A DNA stretch of 42,705 nucleotides from Verrucomicrobiota bacterium (GCA_025350905.1 JANXWY010000187.1:1-42705), one strand, 5' to 3'; counted from the stretch's first letter, positions 1-7,994 are shown. Notes: generated by a model not told the origin, from the sequence alone. A program made the numbers and translations.

Positions 1-53
1 CAGTAAGAGATCAATTGCCATTCGGCGTCCGTCAGGTCATGAGTGTATCGCAT
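1..53 (-). CDS. IS5-family transposase, N-terminal fragment
   Basis: Translation from the ATG at 53 on the minus strand gives MRYTHDLTDAEWQLISY before the window ends. The D-L-T-D-A-E-W-x-L-I pattern is the conserved N-terminus (DUF4096 domain) of IS5-family DDE transposases, which normally continues into I-x-P-L-L-P. Only 17 codons are visible, so whether the catalytic DDE triad is intact is unknown. The gene lies inside the element whose end is at 137. Confidence 0.75.
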   Translation of the reverse strand, partial: MRYTHDLTDAEWQLISY

Positions 54-137
54 CCCCAGTCTGTTGGGGCAGGTGGTCAAAAAAGTACAGCAAAATCTGC
101 GGTTTTATTGGTCTTTTCAGAGTTTTCAAACAGGCTC
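1..137 (-). mobile_element. IS5-family insertion sequence, one end (truncated by window edge)
   Basis: Read on the minus strand from 137, the element starts GAGCCTGTTTGAAAACTC, which resembles the terminal inverted repeat of IS5-family elements of the DUF4096 type. It is followed by about 80 bp of leader and then a transposase start at 53. The three bases just outside (138-140) are TAA, matching the TNA target duplication used by several IS5 subgroups. The other end lies beyond the window, so the second inverted repeat and second TAA cannot be seen. The insertion point lies about 110-140 bp upstream of the likely start of the TPR/peptidase gene, so the element may have displaced or donated its promoter. 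The family call is confident; the exact end is inferred from the repeat-like sequence. Confidence 0.75.
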
Positions 138-279
138 TAAGTTAGTTCACCGCGGGCCCGGAGGGTTCCCCGGTTTTCAACTGACCATCCAAACATTCCG
201 TGATGCACACGCTTGCCCCGGCCCCGGCGCGAGGTTAAAAGGGGTTGTGCAATATTGCTGGGTAACCTCCAGAATTGCG

Positions 280-2895
280 GTGCTCCTCCGACCGATCCTC
301 GCCGGGCTGCTGCTCTCCCCTGGTTGTCTCCTCCGGGGGCAAGACTGGGATGCGGCCCAAAAATCATTTCTGACCGGCGAGTATCAGCGCTGTCTCGCAA
401 GTTGCGAACAGGCCTCGACCAATGATTCGCGGAAGACAGATTGGACGCTGCTGCAGGCGCAGGTATTGCTGGCCGTCGGACGTTATCCGGAGGCCGAAGG
501 GGTGATCAGCAATGCGTTGCTGACGGCGCAATTCAATCTGCGCCTGCATGAGCTCGGCCTTGAAACGGCCAAGCGCACGGGCGACGTCCCGCTCAGGCAA
601 AAGCGCATTCAGGAAATCAACCGCCTGGCTACCGCTCGAGCCTGGGCCTATCGGGATCCGCCCAACTTGCTCGTGCTCGGACGTGTCGCCTTGCTGCTCG
701 GTGCCGATCCGAAAACGGTCTTGGAGCGGCTCCTGATGCCGGCGCGCCAGGCGGACCCGAAGTTGCGCGACGCCTGGCTGGCCAGCGGTCAGCTCGCCTT
801 GGACAAGCACGACTATGCCCTGGCGGCGAAAACCTTCAGCCAGGCCCAGGCACAATTTCCCGAGGATGCGGACGTAATGGCCGGACTGGCACAGGCCTAT
901 CAACCCAGCTCCCGCAGCAACATGTTGTGGTTCTTCCAATCGGCGCTGAAGCAGAATGCGCAGCACGTTCCGAGTTTGCTGGGGCTGGCCGAACACTTCA
1001 TTGATGCGGAAGAGTACGCGGAGGCCGACCGGATTCTGGCGCGTGCACTGAAGGTGAATCCCTGGCAGCCGCAGGTCTGGGCGTATCGCGCCGTCCTCGC
1101 CCATTTGCGTAACGATGCGGCGGGCGAAACGGACGCGCGGCAGCAGGGGTTGAAGTTTTGGAGCACCAATCCGGAAGTCGATCATTGGATCGGGCAGAAA
1201 CTTTCCCAAAAATATCGGTTCGCGGAAGGGGCCGCTCACCAACGTCAGGCCCTGGCGTTCGAACCGGGCTTCCTGCCCGCCCGCATTCAACTCGCGCAGG
1301 ATCTGTTGCGCTTGGGTGAGGAGACGGAAGGCTGGCAATTGGCGGAGGCCGCGCACCAGCAGGACCCCTACGATGTGACGGCCTATAATCTTACCGCGCT
1401 CCACGGGACCATGGAAAAATTTCAGACGCTCACGAACGCAGATTTCATCCTCCGGATGAATCCCCACGAGGCCGCGCTGTACGGGGAGCGCGCGCTGGCC
1501 TTGCTGCAGCGCGCCCAATCGCAACTGACCAAAAAGTACGGCCTGACGCTGACCGCGCCGACGGTCGTGGAAATTTTTCCGGAGGCCAAGGATTTTGGCG
1601 TCCGTACGTTTGGGATGCCTCACAATCCCGGATTCCTGGGGGTTTGCTTTGGGCACGTCGTCACCGCGACCAGTCCGGCGGCGCAAGGGGGCAATCCGGC
1701 GAACTGGGAAGCGGTCCTCTGGCATGAGTTTTGTCATGTGGTCACGCTGCAGCTCACGCGGAATAAAATGCCCCGCTGGTTGAGCGAAGGCATTTCGGTG
1801 TATGAAGAGCGGCAGGCCAATCCGGCCTGGGGTCAGACCATGAACCCGCGGTACCGCGGCCTGGTTCTCGGCGACGGCTTGACTCCGGTCGGTAAATTGA
1901 GCAGTGCCTTCCTCGCGCCCGAGAGCGATCTGCACTTGCAGTTTGCTTATTATGAATCGGCGTTGGTGGTCGAATATCTGGTGGCCCAGTACGGGATGGA
2001 AAGCCTCAAGGCCATCTTGCGCGACCTGGCCAACGGCGCAGAGATCAACGACGCGATTGTAAAACATGCCGGGCCGTTGCCCCAAATCGAGACCGGGTTT
2101 GCCCGGTTTGCAAAAGCGAAAGCCGAGGCATTCGGGCCTGGGCTGGATTGGAAAAAGCCGGAGCCGATTGCTGGCGGTCGACGACGGGAGGTGGCGGATG
2201 ATTTGAATTTCCTGACTTCGAGCAATCCGTCGCCTGCCGTTGGCGGTGTCAGTTCGAATTTGCTGGTTGCGACCCAATCATCCAGCAAGTCCAATTTCTG
2301 GGCTTTGCAGGAGCAGGCCGAAGAGCTTCTCGCGGAGAAGAACTGGACGGCGGCAAAGGTGGCATCGGAAACTCTGATTGCGCTGTGTCCGAGCCAATCG
2401 GGCCCGAACAATGCCTACGCGGCGCTGGCGGAAGCGCATCGCGGGCTGCACGAATCCGAGCCGGAATGCGCCGCGCTCGAGCAATGGGCCGTGCAGGATG
2501 CCGCGGCCCCCGACGCCTACCTGCGCCTCATGGCATTGGCCAAAGGCAAAAACGACTGGCAAGCGGTCGCCCAAAATGCCGAACGATTCCTGGCGGTAAA
2601 TCCGCTGGTGTCGCCGCCGTATCGCTATTTGGGTTCGGCCCGGGAAGCGCTCGGGGACCCCCCGCCCGCCGTCGACGCTTATCAAAAGCTGCTCCTGCTG
2701 GAGCCCGCGGATCCGGCGGACGTGCATTTCCGACTGGCGCGTCTGTTGCGTTTGCAGGACGATCCCGCAGCCAAGCGTCACGTCCTGCAGGCGTTGGAGG
2801 AAGCGCCCCGGTTTCGCGCGGCCCATCGACTACTTTTGGAAATGGCGCCAACCGAAAACGCTTCAACGAACGCCCCGCCGAAGCCAACGCCATGA
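280..2895 (+). CDS. TPR protein with gluzincin-type (peptidase MA-like) metallopeptidase domain, secreted
   Basis: Predicted exported protein of about 871 aa. The frame is open back to 43, but everything before 137 belongs to the IS element. GTG at 280 gives a typical signal peptide (LLRPILAGLLLSPGCLL, possibly a lipoprotein-like GC site); GTG at 247 is the alternative. The N-terminal half is tetratricopeptide-like helical repeats. A HEFCH motif at about residues 482-486 followed by SEG (Glu about 503) is the HExxH...E zinc site of gluzincin peptidases of the peptidase-MA/DUF1570 type. A second block of TPR repeats follows. Residues about 633-657 are encoded by an inserted palindromic element (2176-2248). 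It heads the MoxR/BatA block and overlaps the DUF4159 fragment by ATGA. The function is inferred: a TPR scaffold carrying a zinc peptidase. The substrate is unknown. Confidence 0.8.
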   Translation: MLLRPILAGLLLSPGCLLRGQDWDAAQKSFLTGEYQRCLASCEQASTNDSRKTDWTLLQAQVLLAVGRYPEAEGVISNALLTAQFNLRLHELGLETAKRTGDVPLRQKRIQEINRLATARAWAYRDPPNLLVLGRVALLLGADPKTVLERLLMPARQADPKLRDAWLASGQLALDKHDYALAAKTFSQAQAQFPEDADVMAGLAQAYQPSSRSNMLWFFQSALKQNAQHVPSLLGLAEHFIDAEEYAEADRILARALKVNPWQPQVWAYRAVLAHLRNDAAGETDARQQGLKFWSTNPEVDHWIGQKLSQKYRFAEGAAHQRQALAFEPGFLPARIQLAQDLLRLGEETEGWQLAEAAHQQDPYDVTAYNLTALHGTMEKFQTLTNADFILRMNPHEAALYGERALALLQRAQSQLTKKYGLTLTAPTVVEIFPEAKDFGVRTFGMPHNPGFLGVCFGHVVTATSPAAQGGNPANWEAVLWHEFCHVVTLQLTRNKMPRWLSEGISVYEERQANPAWGQTMNPRYRGLVLGDGLTPVGKLSSAFLAPESDLHLQFAYYESALVVEYLVAQYGMESLKAILRDLANGAEINDAIVKHAGPLPQIETGFARFAKAKAEAFGPGLDWKKPEPIAGGRRREVADDLNFLTSSNPSPAVGGVSSNLLVATQSSSKSNFWALQEQAEELLAEKNWTAAKVASETLIALCPSQSGPNNAYAALAEAHRGLHESEPECAALEQWAVQDAAAPDAYLRLMALAKGKNDWQAVAQNAERFLAVNPLVSPPYRYLGSAREALGDPPPAVDAYQKLLLLEPADPADVHFRLARLLRLQDDPAAKRHVLQALEEAPRFRAAHRLLLEMAPTENASTNAPPKPTP
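2176..2248. repeat. GC-rich palindromic element inserted in frame in the TPR/peptidase gene
   Basis: Arm 1 (2176-2198, GGTCGACGACGGGAGGTGGC...) and arm 2 (2226-2248, TCCGTCGCCTGCCGTTGGC...) are imperfect reverse complements of each other. By hand alignment arm 1 matches 19 of 23 bases of the element arm at 7521-7543, and arm 2 matches 18 of 23 bases of the arm at 7565-7587. It encodes an Arg/Asp/Pro-rich linker between two TPR blocks, a tolerated position for an insert. Confidence 0.65.
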
Positions 2896-3275
2896 AATTG
2901 CGCCCAACCTGGTATGTGACCGGGCGGTTGCCCGCCATCGCGGGGTCAGTTTGCTTCGCTCAGTGGCGTTGCGTTGGGCGGCGGTTTGGTGCGGTTAGCT
3001 CCGAGCGCTATGGCGTTCCCGAGTGGACGATCGCGCCGGGATGCGAGCAAGATTCGTTCGTTTTCGCGCGCGTGCGTTATGCCTCGAGCGGCGATGGCCG
3101 CGGGGGCGGCTGGGACACCGACTATCGGGATGCCGACCTCAACCTTTCCTTGCGGCTCCACCAGTTGACTTCGCTCCAGGCGGATCCGGAGGGCAAGGTC
3201 ATTGATTTGACCGACCCGGACTTATTCAATTACCCGTTCGCGATCAATGTTCGGTTCTGCGCGATGACCCACTGA
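2892..3275 (+). pseudogene. DUF4159-family protein, C-terminally truncated
   Basis: The ATG at 2892 overlaps the preceding stop (ATGA), and the frame runs 127 codons. Residues about 55-115 contain the hallmark start of DUF4159: a FVFARVRY-like strand, a W-x-T-D-Y motif, then D-x-N-L-S-L-R-L and a DPDLFNYPF motif. In intact family members the YPF motif is followed by a glycine-rich stretch, a yL-x-x-GG-F motif and a D-D pair, over roughly another 100 residues. Here the frame ends about ten residues after YPF, and 42 bp later the MoxR gene starts. DUF4159 genes are usual members of MoxR/DUF58/BatA clusters, which supports identity. It is most likely a remnant; a short functional form cannot be excluded. 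Confidence 0.65.
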
Positions 3276-3316
3276 CACCTTTCCGCAAAATCAATCGCTG
3301 TAACCCAAGGAACTCA

Positions 3317-4330
3317 TTGCAACCGCCCGCCACCCCCCACGCCGCCGAAGAACAAACCGTCGAACAAATCAAAGCCGGCCGCACGCGCATCCAGGCCGAG
3401 TTGTCCAAGGTCATCGTGGGCCAGAAGGAGGTGATCGAGCAATTGCTCATTGCGCTCTTCGCGGGCGGCCATTGTCTCATCACCGGCGCGCCCGGCCTCG
3501 CCAAGACGCTGCTCGTGAAATCTATCGCGCAGGTGTTTCATCTCAAGTTCCAGCGGGTTCAATTCACCCCCGACCTTATGCCCGCCGATATTACCGGCAC
3601 AGAAATTTTGCAGGACACCGGGGGCGAACGGAAACTTGCCTTCGTGCCCGGCCCGGTGTTCGCCAACATGATCCTCGCCGATGAAATCAATCGCACCCCA
3701 CCGAAGACCCAGGCGGCCCTGCTCGAAGCGATGCAGGAGCATCAGGTCACGGCGGCCGGCGTGCGCCACGCGTTGCCCGAACCGTTCTTCGTCCTCGCCA
3801 CGCAAAACCCCATCGAGATGGAAGGCACGTATCCGTTGCCTGAAGCGCAGCTCGACCGCTTCATGTTCAACGTGGTGATTGATTACCTGCCGGAGGACGA
3901 CGAAGTCGAAGTCGTGAAACAAACCACCAGCGGCAAGCCCGCAGCCATCGAACCGCTCTTCACCGGCGAGGACGTGCTCCGCTTCCACGACCTCGTCCGC
4001 AAAGTGCCCATCGCGCAGGACTTGATTCGCTACGCCGTGCGGCTCGCTGCCGCTTCCCGCCCCAAGCAACCGCACGCGCCGGATTTCGTCAACGAATGGA
4101 TCAGTTGGGGCGCCGGTTTGCGCGCCGGACAATTCCTCGTGCTTGGCGCCAAAGTCCGCGCCCTGCTCCAAGGCCGCGCGCATGTGACCATTGAGGACAT
4201 TCAAACGCTCGCCTACCCAACGCTGCGCCACCGCATTCTCCTGAACTATCGCGCGGAAGCGGAAGGTGTGACGGTCGAGAGTGTGATTGGGAAACTCCTG
4301 GAAACCCTCAAGGGAGTCGCGATGAAGTAA
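3317..4330 (+). CDS. MoxR family AAA+ ATPase
   Basis: Complete 337-aa MoxR-type AAA+ ATPase. Walker A is GAPGLAKT at residues 57-64 and Walker B is M-I-L-A-D-E-I-N-R. The sensor region ATQNPIEMEGTYPLPEAQLDRF is the family signature, and the C-terminal lid domain is present. The start is TTG at 3317, supported by an AAGGAA ribosome-binding site at 3307-3312, one of the few clear ones here. MoxR ATPases work as chaperone-like remodelers with vWA-domain partners, for example in cofactor insertion or in assembling envelope complexes. The DUF58 and BatA-like vWA genes immediately downstream are the obvious partners. Length and motifs are normal for the family. The client is unknown. Confidence 0.95.
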   Translation: MQPPATPHAAEEQTVEQIKAGRTRIQAELSKVIVGQKEVIEQLLIALFAGGHCLITGAPGLAKTLLVKSIAQVFHLKFQRVQFTPDLMPADITGTEILQDTGGERKLAFVPGPVFANMILADEINRTPPKTQAALLEAMQEHQVTAAGVRHALPEPFFVLATQNPIEMEGTYPLPEAQLDRFMFNVVIDYLPEDDEVEVVKQTTSGKPAAIEPLFTGEDVLRFHDLVRKVPIAQDLIRYAVRLAAASRPKQPHAPDFVNEWISWGAGLRAGQFLVLGAKVRALLQGRAHVTIEDIQTLAYPTLRHRILLNYRAEAEGVTVESVIGKLLETLKGVAMK

Positions 4331-4354
4331 CGATTTGAATAAAATGTTTAATCG

Positions 4355-4553
4355 CTCGCCCTCACCCCGACCCTCTCCCCCAGGAGAGGGAGAATCTTTG
4401 CCCGACTTCTGGCGATGCGAACGGCCTACGATTTCACTGGGACACTGGCGTAAAGAGCGAATGCGTGGCAGATGCAACGGAGATTTCGAAACAATCAGAG
4501 CGCGCCAGACTTTCCTCCCTCTCCCCGGGGGAGAGGGTTGGGGTGAGGGCGAG
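4355..4553. repeat. Paired REP-like palindromes in inverted orientation (BIME-like)
   Basis: The gap between the MoxR and DUF58 genes (4331-4585) holds two related hairpins. One is CCCTCTCCCCCAGGAGAGGG at 4371-4390; the other is CCCTCTCC-CCGGGG-GAGAGGG at 4517-4537. They are flanked by CTCGCCCTCACCCCGA (4355-4370) and its near reverse complement TTGGGGTGAGGGCGAG (4538-4553). The two units therefore face each other across about 125 bp of unremarkable sequence, like a bacterial interspersed mosaic element or a small MITE. The hairpins could attenuate transcription or stabilise upstream mRNA inside the operon. Confidence 0.75.
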
Positions 4554-4585
4554 CGTCACACAAATTTCACTCCGCTGGCGAGACA

Positions 4586-5569
4586 ATGAGTGCCCTCGCC
4601 CCAACCGCCACCTCGTCGAACCGGCAGATCCATTCGGAATCCCGTTCCACCAAACTCATCTCCCCATCGGCCCTGATGGCGATCAAGAATCTCGAACTGC
4701 GCGCCCGTATCATCGTTCAGGGATTCTGGCGCGGCATCCATCGCAGCCCGTATCACGGCTTCTCCGTCGAATTCACCGAGTATCGCCAGTATTCGCCCGG
4801 CGACGATCCGCGTTATCTCGACTGGCGGCTCTATGCGCGCAGCGACCGTTACTACATCAAGAAGTTCGAGGACGAAACGAACCTCCGTTGTTACCTGCTC
4901 GTGGACCACAGCCGCTCGATGGATTATGGCTCGCTCGGCTATACCAAATCGCAATACGCGAGCACCCTCGCCGCCACGCTCGGCTACTTTCTCCATCACC
5001 AAGGCGACGCCGTCGGCCTACTTACCTTCGACGAACAAATCCGCGACTACCTTCCAGCGCGCAATCGCCTCGGCCACCTGCGCCGGCTCATGCTGCAACT
5101 GGAACAAGCCACGGCCGGCACCGCCACCGACCTTGGCGCCCCGCTCCAGCGCATCGTGGAAATAGTCCGCAAATGTTCACTCATGGTGCTGATCTCGGAC
5201 TTCCTTGCGCCCATTGAAACGCTGGAACGAAATCTCACGGCGCTCGTCGCCTCCGGTCACGAGGTGATGTTGCTTCAGGTGCTCGATCCGGCCGAGCTCA
5301 CGTTCGATTTCGATCGCGCCGTCCTGTTCCGGGATATCGAATCCGGCCGCGACCTGTTCATTGAACCGGCCACCGCGCGCGAGGATTACCTCCAACGCCT
5401 GAACACTCACAACGAGGCTGTCCGCGCCACTTGTCAGCGGCTCGGTACCGGGTTCCGCTCCTTTAGTACCAATCACGCGCTCGAACTGGCGATGTTCGAT
5501 TTCCTGCGCGAGCGAAAACAGCGGGGCAAAACCACCAGCCGCTTCGGGGGAGCGAGGAAAGGGCGATGA
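4586..5569 (+). CDS. DUF58 domain-containing vWA-like protein
   Basis: 327-aa DUF58 protein. The conserved block HRSPYHGFSVEF-x-EYRQYSPGDDPR-x-x-DW-x-x-YARSDR lies at about residues 52-90 and is followed by the vWA-like fold. The MIDAS-type metal site D-H-S-R-S starts at Asp107. DUF58 proteins are standard partners of MoxR ATPases. No transmembrane segment is seen, so it is probably cytoplasmic or peripheral. The start at 4586 follows a weak GCGAGA stretch; the N-terminus aligns with the usual LELRAR helix about 35 residues in, so a slightly later start (Met31) is possible. A palindrome-rich gap separates it from the BatA-like gene. Confidence 0.9.
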   Translation: MSALAPTATSSNRQIHSESRSTKLISPSALMAIKNLELRARIIVQGFWRGIHRSPYHGFSVEFTEYRQYSPGDDPRYLDWRLYARSDRYYIKKFEDETNLRCYLLVDHSRSMDYGSLGYTKSQYASTLAATLGYFLHHQGDAVGLLTFDEQIRDYLPARNRLGHLRRLMLQLEQATAGTATDLGAPLQRIVEIVRKCSLMVLISDFLAPIETLERNLTALVASGHEVMLLQVLDPAELTFDFDRAVLFRDIESGRDLFIEPATAREDYLQRLNTHNEAVRATCQRLGTGFRSFSTNHALELAMFDFLRERKQRGKTTSRFGGARKGR

Positions 5570-5597
5570 AATTTCCAACGCTGCAACCTTCCATTCG

Positions 5598-5744
5598 CAC
5601 CGGGCTTCAGCCCGGTGTCGGGCGAGGGTCAGGCCGAAGCCCTTTCAACGGCTTGGCCGATGCGCGAAATGTCATTGAAACGAGAAAACGGTTGAAACCG
5701 TTTCGTTCCATTCGCCTGCTCACCACCCGGCTGAATCCGGGTGC
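5598..5744. repeat. Cluster of three short palindromes in the DUF58-BatA gap
   Basis: Three separate perfect or near-perfect palindromes lie within 150 bp: CACCGGGCTTCAGCCCGGTG (5598-5617), AAACGGTTGAAACCGTTT (5687-5704) and CACCCGGCTGAATCCGGGTG (5725-5744). The first and third are related to each other. The sequence between them shows no plausible gene. This looks like a composite dispersed repeat unit; such units usually occur in many intergenic copies, which cannot be tested from one window. Confidence 0.75.
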
Positions 5745-5777
5745 TACGGAGAGCAGAGGCTCTTTCTGAACTAAGCC

Positions 5778-7994
5778 ATGAGTTTCCTCGCGCCATTTTT
5801 CATGTTCGGCGGTCTGGCTATCGCGCTGCCGGTGATGTTTCACCTTGTCCGCCGTTCGTCGCGCGAAAAGCTGTTGTTTAGTTCCTTGATGTTTCTCCGG
5901 CCCAACCCACCGCGACTGACCCGGCGCCATCGGCTTGAAAACATTTTTCTCCTGCTGCTCCGCTGCCTCGCCCTCTGTATTCTCTCGCTCGGCTTCGCGC
6001 GCCCGTTTTTCCAGCGGCCACTGGCGGCCGTGGCTACGAATACTACTGGCGCGCATATCGTGATCCTCGTCGACCTCAGCGCCAGCATGAAGCGCGAAGG
6101 TGTCTGGGCGGAGGCGCTGGCGAAAGTCGAAGCCGCACTGAAGAAAGCCACGGCCGCCGATCAGGTCGCGCTGCTGACGTTCGACGACCAAGTCCGCACC
6201 CTCGTCAGCTTCGAACAGTGGGCCGCGATGAACCTCTCCGACCGCGCTGCGCTCGCGGCTCAACGGCTCCGTGAAAGCCCGCCGACCTGGCATTCCACTC
6301 AGCTGGGTAACGCGCTCATCGCTGCCGCGGAAACCATCGAGGACGCCGAGAAACGCGAGCCGCAGGCTGGCCCGCGACGCATTGTGGTCATCACCGACCT
6401 GCAGGAAGGCAGCCGGGTTGATGGCTTGCAAGGCCACGAATGGCCACGCGGCCTTGAAGTCGTCGTCGATCTGGTCAAAGCGAAGCGGCCGACCAACGCT
6501 GGCCTGCAATGGGTGATGAACGTCGAAGATTCCGCGCGCCCGGCGACCGACACCGCGGTGCGCCTCCGGGTCAATAATTCCGCGGACGCCAAACGGGATC
6601 AATTCCTCATTCGTTGGGCGGGCGATGCCGGCGGCGATTCCTTGGATGCTTATGTTCCCCCCGGCCAGAGCCGCATCCTGCCGGCGCCTCGCCTCCCATT
6701 GAATGTCGTGGCCGAACAAATCACGTTGAGCGGCGATGATGATAATTTCGACAACACTGCCTACATCGTTCAACCCACCGCCGAAGAGATTAACGTGCTT
6801 TTTCTCGGGAACGACGCCGAAGGGGACCCGGGGCAATTGCTCTATTACCTAAAGCGGGCATTTCAAGACACGCGCCGGCTGGCGGTGCATCTAAATAATA
6901 TTAGCGATCTCCTCACCCGACCTTTGGCCACCCTCTCTCCATCCGATGGGGAGAGGGACAGGGTGAGGGGGCTACTCTCGGCAAGTCGCCTCGCCATCAT
7001 CGCGAGCACTTTATCCGAAGCCCGCCGGGGTGAAGTTCGCCAATACCTCACCAACGGCGGTACTGCCTTGCTCGTGCTCAACGATCCGTCGACGGTGGCC
7101 ACTCTTGCCCAGTTGACTGGCGTCCTTGGTGTCAGTGCGAGCGCGGCGACCGTTCCCAATTACGCCATGTTCGGCCAGATGGATTTCACACACCCGCTGT
7201 TCGCGCCCTTTGCGGATCCGCGCTTCGGCGACTTTACCAAGATTCGGTTCTGGAAGCACTGCAAGTTGTCCCTCGACCAATTGCCCGGCGCTCGTGTCCT
7301 TGCGAGTTACGATGACCACGACCCCGCCATCCTCGAAGTTCCGGTCGGGCGCGGGCGCATTTTTTTGTTCACCTTTTCGTGGCGACCTTCGGATAGCCAG
7401 TTGGCGCTGTCGTCGAAATTTGTGCCGCTGCTTTATTCGCTGCTCGATCAAACCGGCGGCGTGAGTGCACAACGCGCACAATTCCAAGTGGGTGACACCG
7501 TTGACCTCTCATCCGTCCGTAGCCGACGACGTGAGGAGGCGGACTCGGTCGGCACATCGGGGAATCCGCCGCCTGACGTCGGCGGCTACACGGTTCGCAA
7601 ACCCGACGGCTCGCAGGTTCAACTCGCGTCCGGCGAAACGCGCTTTACCCAAGCCGATCAGCCCGGCATCTACGAGGTGCTGGTAACCGACGATGTAAAA
7701 AGGCGGACGGCATCGCCCCTAAGGTTCGCTGTCAACCTCGACGCCGCCGAAAGCAAAACCGCGCCGATGCCGGCGGACGAGCTCGAACGCCTCGGGGTGC
7801 CGATGAAATCCGTGACGGCGCCGTCCGATTCGCTCGCGGCCAAGCCGGAGACGCTGCACCAGGCCGAGCTGGAGGCTCGACAAAAGCTGTGGCGCTGGTT
7901 GCTTGTGACGGCCCTGGCGGTATTGTTGGTGGAAACTTGGCTGGCGGGCTGGATTACCCGCCGGACCGCCGCGCCTGTCGTGGCCGCAACATGA
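5778..7994 (+). CDS. BatA-like membrane protein with vWA domain
   Basis: 738-aa inner-membrane protein. The N-terminus (MSFLAPFFMFGGLAIALPVMFH) is the BatA/aerotolerance-regulator N-terminal helix. A second hydrophobic helix (NIFLLLLRCLALCILSLGFA) precedes a periplasmic vWA domain with MIDAS D-L-S-A-S at Asp99-Ser103. A CARDB-like segment and a GATase1-like Rossmann region (about 340-480) follow, and a final helix (LWRWLLVTALAVLLVETWLA) ends the protein. Bat proteins are classic MoxR partners. Two stretches, residues about 378-398 and 582-604, are encoded by repeat palindromes inserted without breaking the frame. Its stop overlaps the start of the next gene (ATGA at 7991). The overall architecture is seen directly; the function as a MoxR-dependent envelope component is inferred. 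Confidence 0.85.
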   Translation: MSFLAPFFMFGGLAIALPVMFHLVRRSSREKLLFSSLMFLRPNPPRLTRRHRLENIFLLLLRCLALCILSLGFARPFFQRPLAAVATNTTGAHIVILVDLSASMKREGVWAEALAKVEAALKKATAADQVALLTFDDQVRTLVSFEQWAAMNLSDRAALAAQRLRESPPTWHSTQLGNALIAAAETIEDAEKREPQAGPRRIVVITDLQEGSRVDGLQGHEWPRGLEVVVDLVKAKRPTNAGLQWVMNVEDSARPATDTAVRLRVNNSADAKRDQFLIRWAGDAGGDSLDAYVPPGQSRILPAPRLPLNVVAEQITLSGDDDNFDNTAYIVQPTAEEINVLFLGNDAEGDPGQLLYYLKRAFQDTRRLAVHLNNISDLLTRPLATLSPSDGERDRVRGLLSASRLAIIASTLSEARRGEVRQYLTNGGTALLVLNDPSTVATLAQLTGVLGVSASAATVPNYAMFGQMDFTHPLFAPFADPRFGDFTKIRFWKHCKLSLDQLPGARVLASYDDHDPAILEVPVGRGRIFLFTFSWRPSDSQLALSSKFVPLLYSLLDQTGGVSAQRAQFQVGDTVDLSSVRSRRREEADSVGTSGNPPPDVGGYTVRKPDGSQVQLASGETRFTQADQPGIYEVLVTDDVKRRTASPLRFAVNLDAAESKTAPMPADELERLGVPMKSVTAPSDSLAAKPETLHQAELEARQKLWRWLLVTALAVLLVETWLAGWITRRTAAPVVAAT
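6911..6970. repeat. REP-like hairpin inserted in frame in the BatA-like gene
   Basis: Outer arms CTCACCC (6912-6918) and GGGTGAG (6961-6967) enclose an inner hairpin CCCTCTC...GAGAGGG (6931-6957). It has the same layout and core as the intergenic elements at 4371-4390 and 4517-4537. It translates as a hydrophilic LTRPLATLSPSDGERDRVRG loop inside a GATase1-like fold, so it probably sits on a surface loop. Confidence 0.75.
7521..7587. repeat. Second palindromic element inserted in frame in the BatA-like gene
   Basis: Arm 1 (7521-7543, AGCCGACGACGTGAGGAGGC...) and arm 2 (7565-7587, TCCGCCGCCTGACGTCGGCG...) are reverse complements at 20 of 23 positions, with a 21-bp spacer. It encodes an RSRRREEAD-type hydrophilic stretch. 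It is a different family from the REP-like hairpin at 6911 but is closely related to the element at 2176-2248. Confidence 0.75.

Noticed and set aside
364-2277. Long antisense frame opposite the TPR/peptidase gene
   Set aside because: It mirrors the codon bias of a GC-rich gene and shows no domain; the plus-strand frame has the HExxH motif and TPR repeats.
3314-4477. Long antisense frame opposite the MoxR gene
   Set aside because: A compositional shadow; all family motifs are on the plus strand.
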